64,000 nucleotides of DNA from Geosiphon pyriformis (taxonomy: Eukaryota > Glomeromycota > Glomeromycetes > Archaeosporales > Geosiphonaceae): contig JAAOMT010000289.1 of assembly GCA_016748015.1 (NCBI GenBank), forward strand, positions 197,639-261,638, written 5' to 3'. A program made the position numbers and the translations under genes. Below are positions 1 to 10,829 of the stretch, piece after piece (the first letter of the stretch is position 1; every line of letters starts with the position of its first letter). Below the pieces are notes generated by a model that saw nothing but the letters and a program-made list of their open reading frames with translations, ran no database searches and was not told where the DNA came from.

Positions 1-1107
1 AAAATTAGACTTTAACAAAGTTTAAAAAATAAAAAATTTTCTGGTCCTAACCAATTTGTGAGAACTAAAAAAATTTCTGGAATTAACAAAATACTACTGT
101 CAATTTATTAAAAACTTCTTTAATATTGCCAAATTTTTCTATTACTTATTATTAAAATATGTTTTATATATATAGAAAATTAACTAACAAAAAGCTTTTA
201 ACTATCTCAAATAACAACTTATTAAAGCTCCAATCTTAATTTATCTGAACTTTAATAAGCACTCTATTGTAGTTACAAATATCTTAAAAAATACATTAGG
301 AATTATCTTATTATAAATTAGACCAGATAATTAAAAACATTTAATTATATATGCTAATTACAGTATTAACATTACTAAAAAAATATACAGTGCTACTAAT
401 ATAGAATGTTTTACCATTTACTAGACTATATAAAACTAAAGATATTAACTTTGTCAACTATTTGACTTATATACAGATCATAAAAAACTGATTTAGTTAC
501 TTAGTAAACTACAACTCAAAAAAAATATGCAAAATAAAATACTTACTTACAGCAGTTTTTATACAAAGTATATTATAAAGAAAGAGCTAAAAACACCAAT
601 ACCAATAGCTTATTAAAAATAACTTAAATATAATTATAAACTAATAAATACAATTACCTATTAATAATTATATTAATATTTGTTTATACTTTAATTTGAA
701 AAGAAATTATTTCAATAGAAACAAAATGTTATACAAAAACAAATTCAAAACTATTTCTTGTACAATAATTAATTATATTGTTAAGAATACCAAAATTATC
801 TTACACCACAATGAATTATAAAAGATACCAAAAAAACTATCTTGTTTAACATATACTTAAATTTAACAACAAAACACTTTAACAAAAATATTATCTTAGA
901 AAAAACAATTAATCTATATTATTGGCTTACAATATATAAAAATATCTTTAAATACATCTTCAATTGTAATTTTTGTCAAAGAAAAAAAAAAGCCAGAACA
1001 ACAAAATTACTTTGCTTTATTTTAGTTAAAAATTCATTTAATAAAATTGGAATTGATTTGATTAGATCTCTCTCTATTATCTCTAAAAAAAATTGTTATA
1101 TTACTGT
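1..1107 (+). pseudogene. E0: decayed gypsy pol, RNase H to integrase start
   Basis: Left part of the oldest element, E0. Around 240-420 a conceptual frame shows an RNase H-like block (TNILKNTLGIILL, then an I-PD...H...IYA pattern). From about 842 an integrase zinc-binding head is readable: KHFNKN for the two His, NCNFCQR for the two Cys, then IGIDLIRSLSII, the start of the catalytic core. Stops and frameshifts are everywhere and CpG is almost absent. The frame ends abruptly at 1107 where the LTR of E2 begins, and the next integrase codons (YYLIK) resume at 22906, so this segment and 22906 onward were once contiguous. The family's function would be second-strand synthesis and integration; this copy is dead. 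Assignment rests on alignment by eye to the better preserved E1. Confidence 0.75.
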
Positions 1108-1895
1108 TATTATAGGTGATTATTTGGGGTCTTAAATCAAATAACAAATCCATAACTTGATGCTCAAAAGCTATTCGCAATGATGGTAATCTGAAGGTAT
1201 TGTTATCTAAAGGTTTTGGTTGAGTTTTTTGTATAATAGACAGAGATTTAATAGTTGTTTATCTATAGCTTCTCAAAATCGCAATTCTGTCAATTTCTTT
1301 TTTCAGCTTGATGGCTGGTACTCTTCTAGTAAGTAATTTGTAATTTCTTTATGTGTTCTACTCACTCGCAAGGATCTTTTATCAAGCAATCCTTGACATC
1401 AATAATTTAGAACTTAATTTCTAATCAATTAGTAAACAACAAAAAGAAAATACAAGAAATAAAGAAAAGATAGGAAAATAAGCCAAGGCAATAAATTTTA
1501 GTATCCCATCAATAGCTGTAATCAAGAGCTATTGTTTCAGTATGGTTAAGTATCAATCACAATCAACATAAAGTATTGATAGTGGAGAGTGGATTGGAGA
1601 TAGTAAATAATTATTTATTTAATATTTGTGGTGTAAAAAGTTGCTTAAATCAAATCTAAACTGAGAAGTCTCCCTTTTTCTACTTCTAATGCTATTGATA
1701 TATATACATAATTGAGATTCCTTAATTCTTTGATTCTTCACACCAGGAATCCTGCAATTCCTTGTATGAGAATCCTGAAATTTCTGGAATTCTGGAATTC
1801 TTTTGAGAGAAATCTTAGAATTCCATATTTACTATGGCTACTTCTGATTGGCTAATTTATATGCTAATATACTTCCTATATTCTATGAGTTAATA
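1108..1895 (-). repeat. E2 3' LTR (type B)
   Basis: About 788 bp. In plus-strand view it starts TATTATAGGTGATTATTTGG (canonical copy TGTTACAGGTG...) and ends ATGAGTTAATA. It matches the right LTR at 22192-22905 along its length. It contains an array of imperfect GGAATTC/GGAATCC units at about 1737-1832 that is much reduced in the partner LTR, which explains the length difference. A purine tract on the minus strand (1896-1912, AAAGAGGAGGGAATAA) abuts it and is the expected polypurine tract. Confidence 0.88.
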
Positions 1896-1912
1896 TTATT
1901 CCCTCCTCTTTA
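1896..1912 (-). other. E2 polypurine tract
   Basis: Read on the minus strand, the tract AAAGAGGAGGGAATAA lies directly upstream of the 3' LTR. It is the expected primer site for plus-strand DNA synthesis in an LTR element. Confidence 0.75.
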
Positions 1913-1915
1913 ATA

Positions 1916-2541
1916 TTAAGTTCTGTTAAGATCTCCTAATTTTAATTCTCTGTCTTTAAGTATTTTTTGAACTTTTTTTTCAAGAATTACTTGTGCTATT
2001 TTGTTCTGTAATTCTTCAAATTGAGAGCATTGATTATTTTTCCCATTTGGTTAATAGTAATGTAGTTTATTTCTGGATTGGGTAAAATTTCTGGTCGATC
2101 TTGAAATTTGGTATGTAGTCAATAAATAGCTTTTGCTTGTGTGATCAAATTGTTTTTTCCCACAAATTGTTCCAGTTGTTGTAGTATTGTTGTGTCAAAT
2201 AATCATTTTGTTTTATCTGTATACAAGCCCTGAATGTTCAAGTGTTGTCCCAAATAAAAGTAATAAAAGTTTTTTGGAAATTGTTGTATCTACTAATTCC
2301 AAGTTTCTATTGTCAATTCTTGATATTGAATGATCTTTAGTTGTGTTTCTATTGCCAATTTCATTTTTGTGATTATTTTGTTCACAGTGTTTTCTGTTTT
2401 TCTCCATATTTTATCTTATGGTCTTTTTTTGGTGTTTGTGTATCTAATAATTTGTTGATTGATTGTAATTTCCATCTCTTGTTATTGAATTAGTTGAAAA
2501 AGTTGTTGTGCTAGTGAGTGAATACCGTCAGTAATCTCCAT
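1916..2541 (-). pseudogene. E2 post-integrase C-terminal domain of Pol
   Basis: On the minus strand, codons continue in the same frame as the integrase C-terminus through a linker (DLKPIIIIKPN) into a block starting MEITDGIHSLAQQLFQ. Later pieces include YLGQHLNIQGLYTDKTK, LQQLEQFVGKN and ITINQMGKIINAL, ending with GDLNRT and a stop just before the polypurine tract. E1 has the same blocks in the same order (MEIPDHIHTIAQQLFQ, YQLGQKLNI, ITINQWGKMNN, TILEKKV). About 205 residues. I recognise no known fold: no signal peptide, membrane segment or zinc motif is visible. A few Gln/Trp codons are stops and there is one frameshift near 2000. It sits where envelope genes occur in some elements, but it appears to be a Pol extension. 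Confidence 0.7.
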
Positions 2542-2736
2542 TTTTCTGTTGTCTTTTGTTATGTATATTATGTCTTTATATACTCCTTTGGTTGTTTGAT
2601 TTTATGTGTTTGGTTTAATAATTATAATTGGTTTTAGATCTCGTGAAATCTTATTTGGTTTGATTAGTAATTTTTGTACTTCTAATTGTGGAATATTATT
2701 GGTAGATAATAATGCTATATGGTGATATTGTTTCAG

Positions 2737-3950
2737 TCAATTACTATGTACTGCTTTGGTTAAGATTTTGTTGTTCAACCTTAATTTATAAGTTTCATTT
2801 CCAAGAATTTCTTCTATGTGAAATGGTCCATCCCATTTGGGGTCAAATTTTCCACTCCATTGTTTTTTTACTTTAATACAATGTAGAAGTACTTTGTCTC
2901 CAATCTTGAATTCAACTGGTTTCTCTGGTAGTTGGTTATTATGTCTTTTTTTTTGTTTTTCTTGTGACTTTTGGATGTTATCAGCTGCTCTTTGCCATGT
3001 GTTTTTTAATGTCTCCATTAAGTTATATGTTTTTCTTAACAATGTTTTTTTAAGATTCTCTTCTGTTATTGGTTCTGTTAGATATGTTTTGACTTCTATC
3101 TTAACTGGTAATGTTGCTGTTCTACTGTATACTAATTTAAATGGTGTTGCTTGTGTAGTGTCTTGCTTTATTGTCCGATAAGCAAATAATACTAATGATA
3201 TAATCAAATTCTATTTGTTCTGGTTTTTTTGGCTGATTTTGGCAATGACTTTACACAATATTCTGTTAAACCTTTCAACTAATCCATTTGTTTGTAGATG
3301 ATATGGTAATGATAATAGTCTTTTTATCCCAAATTTTTGACTTAATTCTGCCAATATTCTATTCACAAAGTAAGTTCTTTGATCTGATAGTAGTTTTTTT
3401 GAACATTTGTGTTGACAGATCAAATCTTAATGAATGAATTTGGCAACAGATTCTGGATCTGCTTTTTGAATGGCTTTTGCTTTTGGCTATTTTGTGAGAT
3501 AATCCATGGCTACTGCAATATATTTGTTGCTTCTGCTGATTATTGTTAATGGTTTAATCAAGTCAATTCCAATGTGATTGAATAGTTGTTCTACTTTGAT
3601 CAGTCTTAATGGTTCACTGGGTTTTGTTCTATCTCTTCTTTGACAAACATCACAATTTTGAACATATTAGATGATGTCTGAATACATTAATGGTTAATAA
3701 TATCTTTTTCTGGTTTTTTTCATGGTTGCTTTTTTATAAAAATATCCTGCTGTTGGATCTGAGTGTATGTTAAATAATATTGTCTCTTTCTCTGGTTCTG
3801 TGATTACTCTGGTTGATTGATCTGGATTTTTTTTGTTTTTCTGGTAAGGTATTTTTTGATGGTTAATAAAATATTTTGATTGTTGTTTTATGTTTTTTTG
3901 TTTTTTTTAAGATAATTTCTTCTTGAAAAATTTGGTATTTATATAATATT
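2737..3950 (-). pseudogene. E2 integrase
   Basis: Gypsy integrase read on the minus strand. The catalytic core shows LLSDQRTYFVNR (second Asp present) and NGLVERFNRILCK (Glu present). The C-terminal part at 2737-3207 has the DKVLLHCIKVKKQWSGKFDP...WDGPFHIEEIL pattern typical of the GPY/F region. The zinc-binding N-terminus is degraded in 3600-3950. Several frames are needed and stops interrupt it, so no full-length integrase could be made. It would insert cDNA into the genome. Confidence 0.85.
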
Positions 3951-5543
3951 AGAGTTGTTAATATTTTTGTATATTCATCTTTTGTTATATTTTTGGGTTG
4001 AAATGTTTTTAGATTTGTCTTATTTATAACAATCTATTGGCATTTCTGTTTTCTTTTCCTTTTTTGTAATGTACTGTATAATTAAATGATGAAAATTTTA
4101 TTTTCTATTTGGCATGGCAATTGTCTCTAAATTCTTGCTTCTGGATTGAAGTCAATCCTTTGTGATTAGTGTATACATTAAACTTTTGACTCAAGTATTT
4201 TTTTTATTTGATGACAGTCTAATAGATAGCTAAATGTTTCAGTACTGGAGTTCCATAGTTCTTTTCAGCTGGACTTAAGCTTCTATTAGCATAAGCTACT
4301 AAATATTCTTGTCTGTCTGGTTTTTTTTGAGATAATACTGCTCCTAATGCTTGACCTAATACATTGGTGGTAATAATAAATGGTTTGCTGTGGTCTGGAT
4401 AGATTAATACTAAGGCTTGAATAAGCTTTCTTCTTAATACATCAAAAGCTTCTTGTTAAGTTTCTGTCTATTTATATTTGATGTTCTTTGTTTGGAGTTG
4501 GTGTAGTGGTTAAGCTATTTTGAAAAAGTCTTTAATAAAGTAATAGTAGTAATCAGCAAATCCCAAGAATGCTTTTAATTCTGTGAAATTGTTTGGTACT
4601 GGAAAGTTCTTAACAATTTCGATCTTATCTGAATCTGTTTTGATACTGTTTTTGCTTACAATATGTCCTAAAAACTTGAGTTCTATTTTGCCAAAGAAGT
4701 ATTTGTTTGCATTTAATTTCAATCCTGTTTATTTGAGTCTTTCAAATACTTGTTGGAGATGATGCAGATGATCATCAAATATTTTTGAGAACACATTGGT
4801 GTTGTTTAAGTATATGACTACTGATTTCCATAGTAGTTTAGTATAGACAATTTCTATCAGCCATTGAAATATGGCTGGAGTATTTATCAAGCTAAATGGC
4901 ATTACTTTAAATTCAAAGTTTTTCTCCTGAGTTGTAAAAGCTGTTTTTCCCTTGTCTTATGGTTTCATGGCTACTTGCCAATAACTACTGTTTAAGTCTA
5001 AAGTTGAGAACTATTTCTTTCCTCTAAAAGCCTCAAATAGTTTTTGAATTTTTGGAGTTGGGTAGCTATCACTTTTGGTTACTCCATTCAGTTTCCAGTA
5101 ATCTACACAAAAGTGGATTTTCCCATTTTTCTTATGGATTAGTACCACTGATGATAACCATGGGCTCATTAATGGCTGAATTAGCTTGTTGTCAAGCATC
5201 CAATTGATTTCTTGATGAATGATTTCATGGCTGGCTGGTGGTATCTTATATGCTCTTTGTTTGATTGGCATTGTATCTTCAGTCTTGATCTGGTGCTGAA
5301 TTATGTCAGTTCTGCCAAATTTATTTTCGCTGACAAAAATATCATTAAAGTTGTTAAGTAACATCTTGAGTTGCATTTGTTGAAGTGGGTTCAAGTTTCC
5401 CAAGTTTATTTGTTCCAACTGTTCTGGCTAGAGCAGATAACATTTTTCTCATCCATATATTGTTTAAGATGTGATATCTACATATCTGCACAATTGTAGA
5501 AAATCTGGAATGGTGTTTGGCAATTGGTCCTCAATTTTGGTGG
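3951..5543 (-). pseudogene. E2 reverse transcriptase and RNase H
   Basis: Minus-strand RT with an N-terminal block at 5011-5418 (MPIKQRAYKIPPASHEIIHQ, then KKNGKIHFCVDYWKLNGVTK) and a thumb/connection block at 4510-4722 (FLGHIVSKNSIKTDSDKIE). The RNase H start at about 4340-4400 reads TTNVLGQALGAVLSQ, with Asn at 4363-4365 where most gypsy elements have the first catalytic Asp. Stops include Gln-to-stop and Trp-to-stop changes. The sequence is cut at 5543 by the 5' LTR of E1 and resumes at 16659; rejoining the flanks gives a smooth frame that matches E1 at 12150-12200. Confidence 0.85.
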
Positions 5544-6420
5544 TGTTACTTATAAAAAAAAACAGATATAGAAAAATAGTAGACCAATAAGAGAGTAGTA
5601 GTTAGCATGTAAGCACATTGCTCAGCAATGTGGAGCAAAATCAGAAATTATGACATATCAATTAGCAATGTGGAACAATGTCAAGAAAATATGGCACATT
5701 TTTTAACAATGTGAGCATTGCTTGAGAAATTATAGCACATCACTTGAGAATGTAAGCAATCTTGTAAAACCCAAATTATGTATATATAGTGATAATATTA
5801 GAAGTAAAAAAAAGAGACCTCTTAGTTTAGATTTCATCTAAGCAACCTTCCAATTCATGAATATCAATAAATAATTATTTTTTATCTCAAATCCACTCTT
5901 CACTATCAACACTTTATGTTAATAGTAATTGATACTTAACCATGCTGAAACAATAGCTCTTGATTATGGCTATTAATGGGATACTAACTTGCAATTGCTT
6001 TTGTTTATTTTATTTTATTTTATTTTATTTTCTTCTATTTCTTTGTTTTACTAATTGATTGAGGATTAAGCACTGAGTTATTGACATCAAGAATAGTCTG
6101 GTAAAAGACCCCAAAGGAAGAGTATAGAATTTATATATATATACAGATAGCTTACCAGAAGGGCATCTCTGCCAGATTACCAGCCACCATGCTGAGAAAA
6201 AAATTTGATGAAATTGCAATTCCGGAAGGCTACTAGAAAGACAACAATTAAATCTCTGTCCATTATACAAAAAACTCAATAACAAAATCTTCAGATAAAC
6301 TACACCGTCAAATAATAATAAATGTATCAATATTACCAATATCATCTACCAAATTAGTCACTGAATACCAAGTTATGGATTTGTTATTTGATTTAAGACC
6401 CCAAATAATTACCTGTAATA
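5544..6420 (+). repeat. E1 5' LTR (type A)
   Basis: 877 bp from TGTTACTTATAAAA to ACCTGTAATA. U3 holds about four imperfect 40-41-bp repeats (5605-5765) around the inverted repeat ATTGCTCAGCAAT. A TATA-like TATATATAG lies at 5781-5789. A pyrimidine-rich tract near 6000-6050 and a 3' part ending CCAAATAATTACCTGTAATA are shared with type B LTRs. Differences from the 3' LTR are mainly C/T and G/A. The longest minus-strand reading frame inside it (6025-6345) is a repeat shadow. Confidence 0.92.
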
Positions 6421-6422
6421 TT

Positions 6423-6440
6423 TGGTGCTCTCTGTAAGGT
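6423..6440 (+). other. E1 primer binding site
   Basis: TGGTGCTCTCTGTAAGG lies two bases after the LTR. The reverse complement ends GAGCACCA, as expected for the 3' end of a tRNA. The same site follows the LTRs of E4 (60095) and, with CTCCCTG, of E2 and E3. The pattern ..CCTCACAGGGAGCACCA in E3 resembles an elongator tRNA-Met acceptor/T-arm; the tRNA identity is a guess. Confidence 0.7.
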
Positions 6441-6485
6441 ATAATCCTACAGAGAATCAACACCAACAACAATCATCTAAAAGTG

Positions 6486-8343
6486 GCAGAATCAGAAAAC
6501 ATAGGAGCAAACCATTTAGGATTTACTAAATCTTTGTTTTAACAGTACGGCCAACAATTAGGACTAAACAATAACCACTTTCCAGCAGAATCCACCTTTA
6601 ATTTTTACATCAATGATAAAATTACAGACTGTTTAGGAGGAACAGTTAACATTGAATCTGCAAGAAAAAATTTCTATACAGAATTATTTCATCATACCAG
6701 CTTACCAAAAAACTACAGTTTCATACCAATTATTAGGAAAATCAATCAAACCATTAAAAAATATACACAACAACAATTTCCCATTACCTATGTAGACAAA
6801 GGCAAAAGAAGGTTGTGAACACCAGCAGTAACACCAAAACAAATACAACTACCTACTTAGAAGAAAACCAGAGTTGAATCACCAACCAATCCATTATACT
6901 ATTATATACCAGAAAGTGCCATCAACATCTCATCAACAGGTGTGTCCACATCACACATGGCATTAACATTTGGCCAACTCCTATTTCAAAATAAACAAAA
7001 AAAAGCAGAGTTATTAGAAACTTATGGCGACTACTTTGAGGGATTTAAATCACAATCCCCAATGCCATCAGGATTCCGATTACCATCACCTTAACCAAAT
7101 TTTGGAAATGCAAATCTCTAAAAGATAACAGAATCAGAAGAAGAAGAAAAAAAAGAAGCAGAAAATCAAGAATTTACTTACCAGAACCCAATTCTAGAGA
7201 ACCCAAATATTAAAACCCCAAACTTTTAGACTCAACAAGATCCAAAGTTAGAAAATCCAGAAATTGAAACTCCAAACTTTCAAACTCCTCAAAATTTGAA
7301 CAATACAAACTCCGAAACAATTAATCAGCAAAACTTACTCCCAGTAATCATCATTGATCAACCACCAATTGTACCAATATTAAGACCAATTCCACAGCTG
7401 CCTCTTCAGCAACCTATTCAACCACTGCTTCAACAACTCCAACAGCTGTTTCAACACAACAACAACTGCAACTACCACAACAACAACAACAACAACTGAA
7501 CTTAGATCCAATGGCCTACACTTTAATAGTGAAACTAGAGAAGTTTACAAGTAAAGAAAACGACACTCAAATATGGCTCAACAATGTTGAAAAGGCCATC
7601 ATGGCCAATGGATAGAATGATGTGAGAGTCCTCCAAGCCATCTCTTATTTTCTCCAAGATACTACCAATTCATGATATCAAAGCCTAGCCAACAAACTCC
7701 AAAATTTCAATGCATTCAAGCTTACATTTCTATAATACTTTAGTAATAATAATAGCATTAATCAATTGGCAAACACTTTTACCACTATTAAGCAAGAAGA
7801 AAATGAAGCAGTCACTACATACTTAGGATGCTTTCACAAAAATCTGTACCAAATACAAGCAATCCAAGCTGATTATTTCACAGCACCACAAATTCTAAAT
7901 TAGTTCATCAGAGGTCTGCACAGTAGCATCCTCCAATACATATGTCCAATGCACCCAGTAGACCTTCAAGCCATAGTTACTAATGCCAGAAATTTTGAAG
8001 CAGCCAAACTTGAAGCTAACTATGCCCAAGCTGTAAATCTATTAATGAATGGATCATCTAAATTGGATTCCAAATTGAAACAATTTAGTGATTCCATTAA
8101 CTAGAAGCTTGAAGGATACTTAGCTGACAATTGCGCAATTTATCAACCACTTTAACAACGTAATAATTTAAGAATCACAAATCACTCACAAAATCAGTTA
8201 CATTCCTCATCATTATTCAATCAGCCATGGCAGCAAGAAATACATATCTGTCACTACTGTGGTAAACAAGGACATTTGAGAATCAATTGTCAGTCAAGAA
8301 TAGAAAACCAATGATTGGAAAATCAATATCAAAACTCTGATTG
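6486..8343 (+). pseudogene. E1 Gag (capsid and CCHC zinc knuckle)
   Basis: Conceptual Gag beginning AESENIGANHLGFTKSLF. The N-terminal part carries a TFNFYINDKITDCLGG block and an acidic stretch, then a Pro/Gln-rich tail (7296-7499) ending in CAA/CAC repeats that read as poly-Asn. A frameshift there moves the capsid part to another frame: KLEKFTSKENDTQIWLNNVE, then FNAFKLTFL and the SNNNSINQLANTF block typical of Retrotrans_gag. A zinc knuckle CHYCGKQGHLRINC lies near 8254-8295. Several Gln and Trp codons are stops, including a TGA at 7672 shared with E4. The frame runs into the solo LTR at 8348. Gag would form the virus-like particle and bind RNA; this copy cannot. Confidence 0.85.
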
Positions 8344-8347
8344 CTGG

Positions 8348-9329
8348 TGTTATCAGACAAAATTAGAGATATTATTTAGCATGAAATTATCTTTATAATT
8401 TCTATTATTAATTAGCATATATTATTGTTTCAAATTATCATTTATTATATTAGCAAAATGTCCGAAATTATCATTTAATTAATAACCTAATTTGTACATA
8501 ACACAAATGTAACTTAATTGCAATGATCAATCATGCAATACTCCAAACTATGTAACATTCAAAAAGTTCACTGAAATTTGTAGAAATTTGCCAAAATAAT
8601 TGATAGTTCACCAAAATATCTAATAGTTCACAGAAATAACTTGTAGTTTGCTGAAATGTATCTTTAATTCAGCAAAATTGTAGAAAATAGCAAAGTTCAA
8701 ATTCATAAAATAGTGTTATGACAAGTTGTATAAAAGAAGAGCTTCTCTTTTCAAGAAAAGGTATCTTACTTCAGATTTAACAATTAGAATCATTCTTTAC
8801 ACACAAAGACAAAATAAAAATATCAAATAATTTGAAAAGCCAAATTCTTAGTTATTCTCTTGAAATTAACTAATTTCTACTAACAGTTTGAAATTAACTA
8901 GCTACCAATTTTAGTAAACTGTTAAAATACGTTCAGGCCTAGATCCGAAACGACTTCCATAAATCAGTTTTTACTTTTTTTTTACATTTCTTTTATTTTC
9001 TTTCTTTTCTCATTATAAATCAATTGGGTAGCCTACAGACGAGAATTCCTGTAAAAGAGTTGACTTTTATAGTAAAGTAACTACACATTTTAGTAAGCTT
9101 TTAGATGAGCATTTTCTGGAAAAGAGTTGACATTTACTACAATGTAACTACATAAAATAACTGGTAAGGAATTGGCCATTCTACTTATAAGCCCAGCAGT
9201 TCAAATTATAGGAGATAATTTGAAGATAAATTCAGTTATTGGAGGTTCAAACACTTCCCATAGTCATGAATTAACAGCATTACAACAAACATATAAGAGC
9301 TAAGAAGAGACCAAAAACTTCCAGTAATA
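8348..9329 (+). mobile_element. Solo LTR, family C (inside E1 gag)
   Basis: 982 bp starting TGTTATCAGAC and ending CCAGTAATA, flanked by CTGG at 8344-8347 and 9330-9333. A second copy lies at 58502-59462. No primer site, polypurine tract or coding sequence is inside, so it is read as a solo LTR left by LTR-LTR recombination. It has a repetitive U3 (8560-8700, TTCACCGAAAT-like units), a TATAAAAG box near 8733, and a duplicated module at 9033-9150 with two predicted hairpins. The family has no full-length member in this window. A short LTR-like non-autonomous element is an alternative. Confidence 0.85.
9033..9150 (+). other. Tandem hairpin module in family C LTR
   Basis: Two copies about 66 bp apart. 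Copy 1 pairs CTACAG (9033-9038) with CTGTAA (9049-9054). Copy 2 pairs TTTTAG (9099-9104) with CTGGAA (9116-9121) using two G-U pairs. Each is followed by AAGAGTTGAC...GTAACTACA. The homologous module at 59165-59290 has perfect but different stems, supporting an RNA structure in the transcribed leader. Function unknown. Confidence 0.55.
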
Positions 9330-9333
9330 CTGG

Positions 9334-9734
9334 TTTCCAACTCCGAGTTACCAATCCAATCCAGCATCATATCAACCAACTTACTGCCAATGATGCAACA
9401 ACCAATATATCAACTATTTGTATATCAATTTCCAGTTTATCAACCATAGACACTGATAATATATCAACTACTGCAGTCACAAATAATTTATCAGACACCC
9501 ACAGTTCAAACACTGCTATCAAATCCAGCTCAAATAACATCAAAAAACCCTATATTGAGAGTCATCCAAAACTGGAGATTGGCAATAGTTGTTCACCAAC
9601 CAATTCCCAGTTTATCCAACCAGAGTTCAGGAACCAAATATACTCAAAACCTGAGTTTCCAGAACTATTTAAGTCTCCTGGTTACTCCAGAAGATGCCCA
9701 ACCCAATAATTTGGAAACCAATTAACAAACAACA
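9334..9734 (+). pseudogene. E1 Gag-protease linker, Tyr/Gln-rich
   Basis: Gag coding resumes after the target duplication. The readable frame is rich in Tyr-Gln-Pro units (QQPIYQLFVYQFPVYQP, then IIYQLLQSQIIYQ), followed by a basic/hydrophobic block matching E2 and E4. E4 has a longer, more regular YQPPVYQAPIYQP series at 62050-62170. The segment has stops and no recognised domain. It looks like a low-complexity, probably disordered linker between nucleocapsid and protease. Confidence 0.6.
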
Positions 9735-10175
9735 CTTACCAGCAACATTCCACCAGCTATCATCACCAAGAACAAATTACTGGATGCTATTTTTCCATTT
9801 GAACTCGAAGAACTGTTAGCCATGTCATTATTTAGTGGAGCTGCTCTTGAAGAAAAACTCATTACCACCATATACACTGATACCAAAGTTGATGGCCACT
9901 CAATCAAACTAATCTTAGACAGTGGATTAGCCGGCAGCATCATCACAAGACAACTCATAGACCAATTAGGTCACCGAATTAATCGAGCTGTCAGTGCCAG
10001 AATTATAACAGCCGATGGAGTGACCAAAACTTTAATTAGTGAGATTAACAATCCACCCATTGAAATTAACAGCATCATAGTACCTATCAAAGTTCTAGTA
10101 ATGGAAGCAACACAGTACTAAGCACTAGTTAGTAACAACTGACTAGTCAAAACAAACACCATACTAGACTGAAAC
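9735..10175 (+). pseudogene. E1 retropepsin-type aspartic protease
   Basis: The readable frame at 9822-10121 includes YTDTKVDGHSIKLILDSGLA, so the catalytic DSG is intact, followed by GSIITRQLIDQLG and a flap-like IITADGVTK. A strand IIVPIKVLVMEATQY leads to a TAA at a Gln position and then a TGA at a Trp position (aligned with QALVNND in E2 and NDWL in E4). Family role: cleavage of the Gag-Pol polyprotein. E4 has DNG and E3 DSR at this site, so E1 and E2 have the better preserved active sites. Confidence 0.82.
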
Positions 10176-10825
10176 ATGCAGGAGCTTCAACTTAGCCAGA
10201 ATGGTCAACACACCTGCATACCAGTCACATGTGGTTATTTCAAAACTACCAACATGCCAACACCACTCATCAAGTTCAAGGAAGAAGAAAATAAACCTAC
10301 CTGCGAAGTGTACCAAGTCTCATGGGCTGACAAAGACCACAATGAATTATCACTAGTACTCTCATCGGACAACAATGGGAAAGGAAAGAAAAAAGAAAAA
10401 TTTATCTGAAATTCCAACCAAGCCTGGAGAACCAATGACAACCAAGAAGAGCTAATAAATTGAGAATGGGAAGAAAAGACAAAAGAAAAAGGAAAAGAGA
10501 AGGTAGAAAGATCAATATTCATCAGCACCACCACTTATAATTCCTATACTATACTACAGCAATCTGCTTATTGCTGTCCAAAACTGATATGTGTTGATTG
10601 CAGCAAGAAATTGTCATCAATAGATGCTTACTGTGGCAATGATAAGAAATACCAGATGGCAACCAAGTTCTACTGTCGCTTATGTGTTATAAAACATTTC
10701 AAAAGACCAAAATGAGTAGAAAAATGAGATAATAAGCTGTGCTTGGCTTGTGAGGAAACTTTCCTTGACAAAAAAATATGGAATGACATTCCTGGGAGGG
10801 GGAGAACATGCAACAAATCATGTTA
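10176..10825 (+). pseudogene. E1 charged linker and Cys-rich (zinc-like) module
   Basis: After a Lys/Glu-rich linker (10176-10530) the frame shows YCCPKLICVDC, then YCGNDKKYQ, FYCRLC and LCLACEETF: a spacing of Cys pairs that suggests two zinc sites. The same Cys pairs occur in E2 (CVDC, CCPC, CLAC near 18890-19080) and E4 (CVNC, CYLC, CLAC near 63260-63450). Two Trp codons in the E1 copy are TGA, TGG in E4. I do not recognise a family; RING-like or zinc-ribbon folds are possible. It lies between protease and dUTPase in all three copies. Confidence 0.65.
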
Positions 10826-10829
10826 ATAC

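Noticed and set aside
6025-6345. 106-codon minus-strand frame
   Set aside because: It lies entirely within an LTR and is not kept in the partner LTR.
9722-10534. Minus-strand frames across E1 protease and linker (also 10823-11044 and 62945-63735)
   Set aside because: Antisense shadows of the retropepsin and Cys-rich modules; they have no domain sense of their own.
7660-10720. Alternative genetic code with TGA as Trp
   Set aside because: TGA does occur at Trp positions, some shared between copies, but TAA/TAG occur equally at Gln positions and sister copies have TGG or CAA/CAG. G-to-A and C-to-T decay explains all three.
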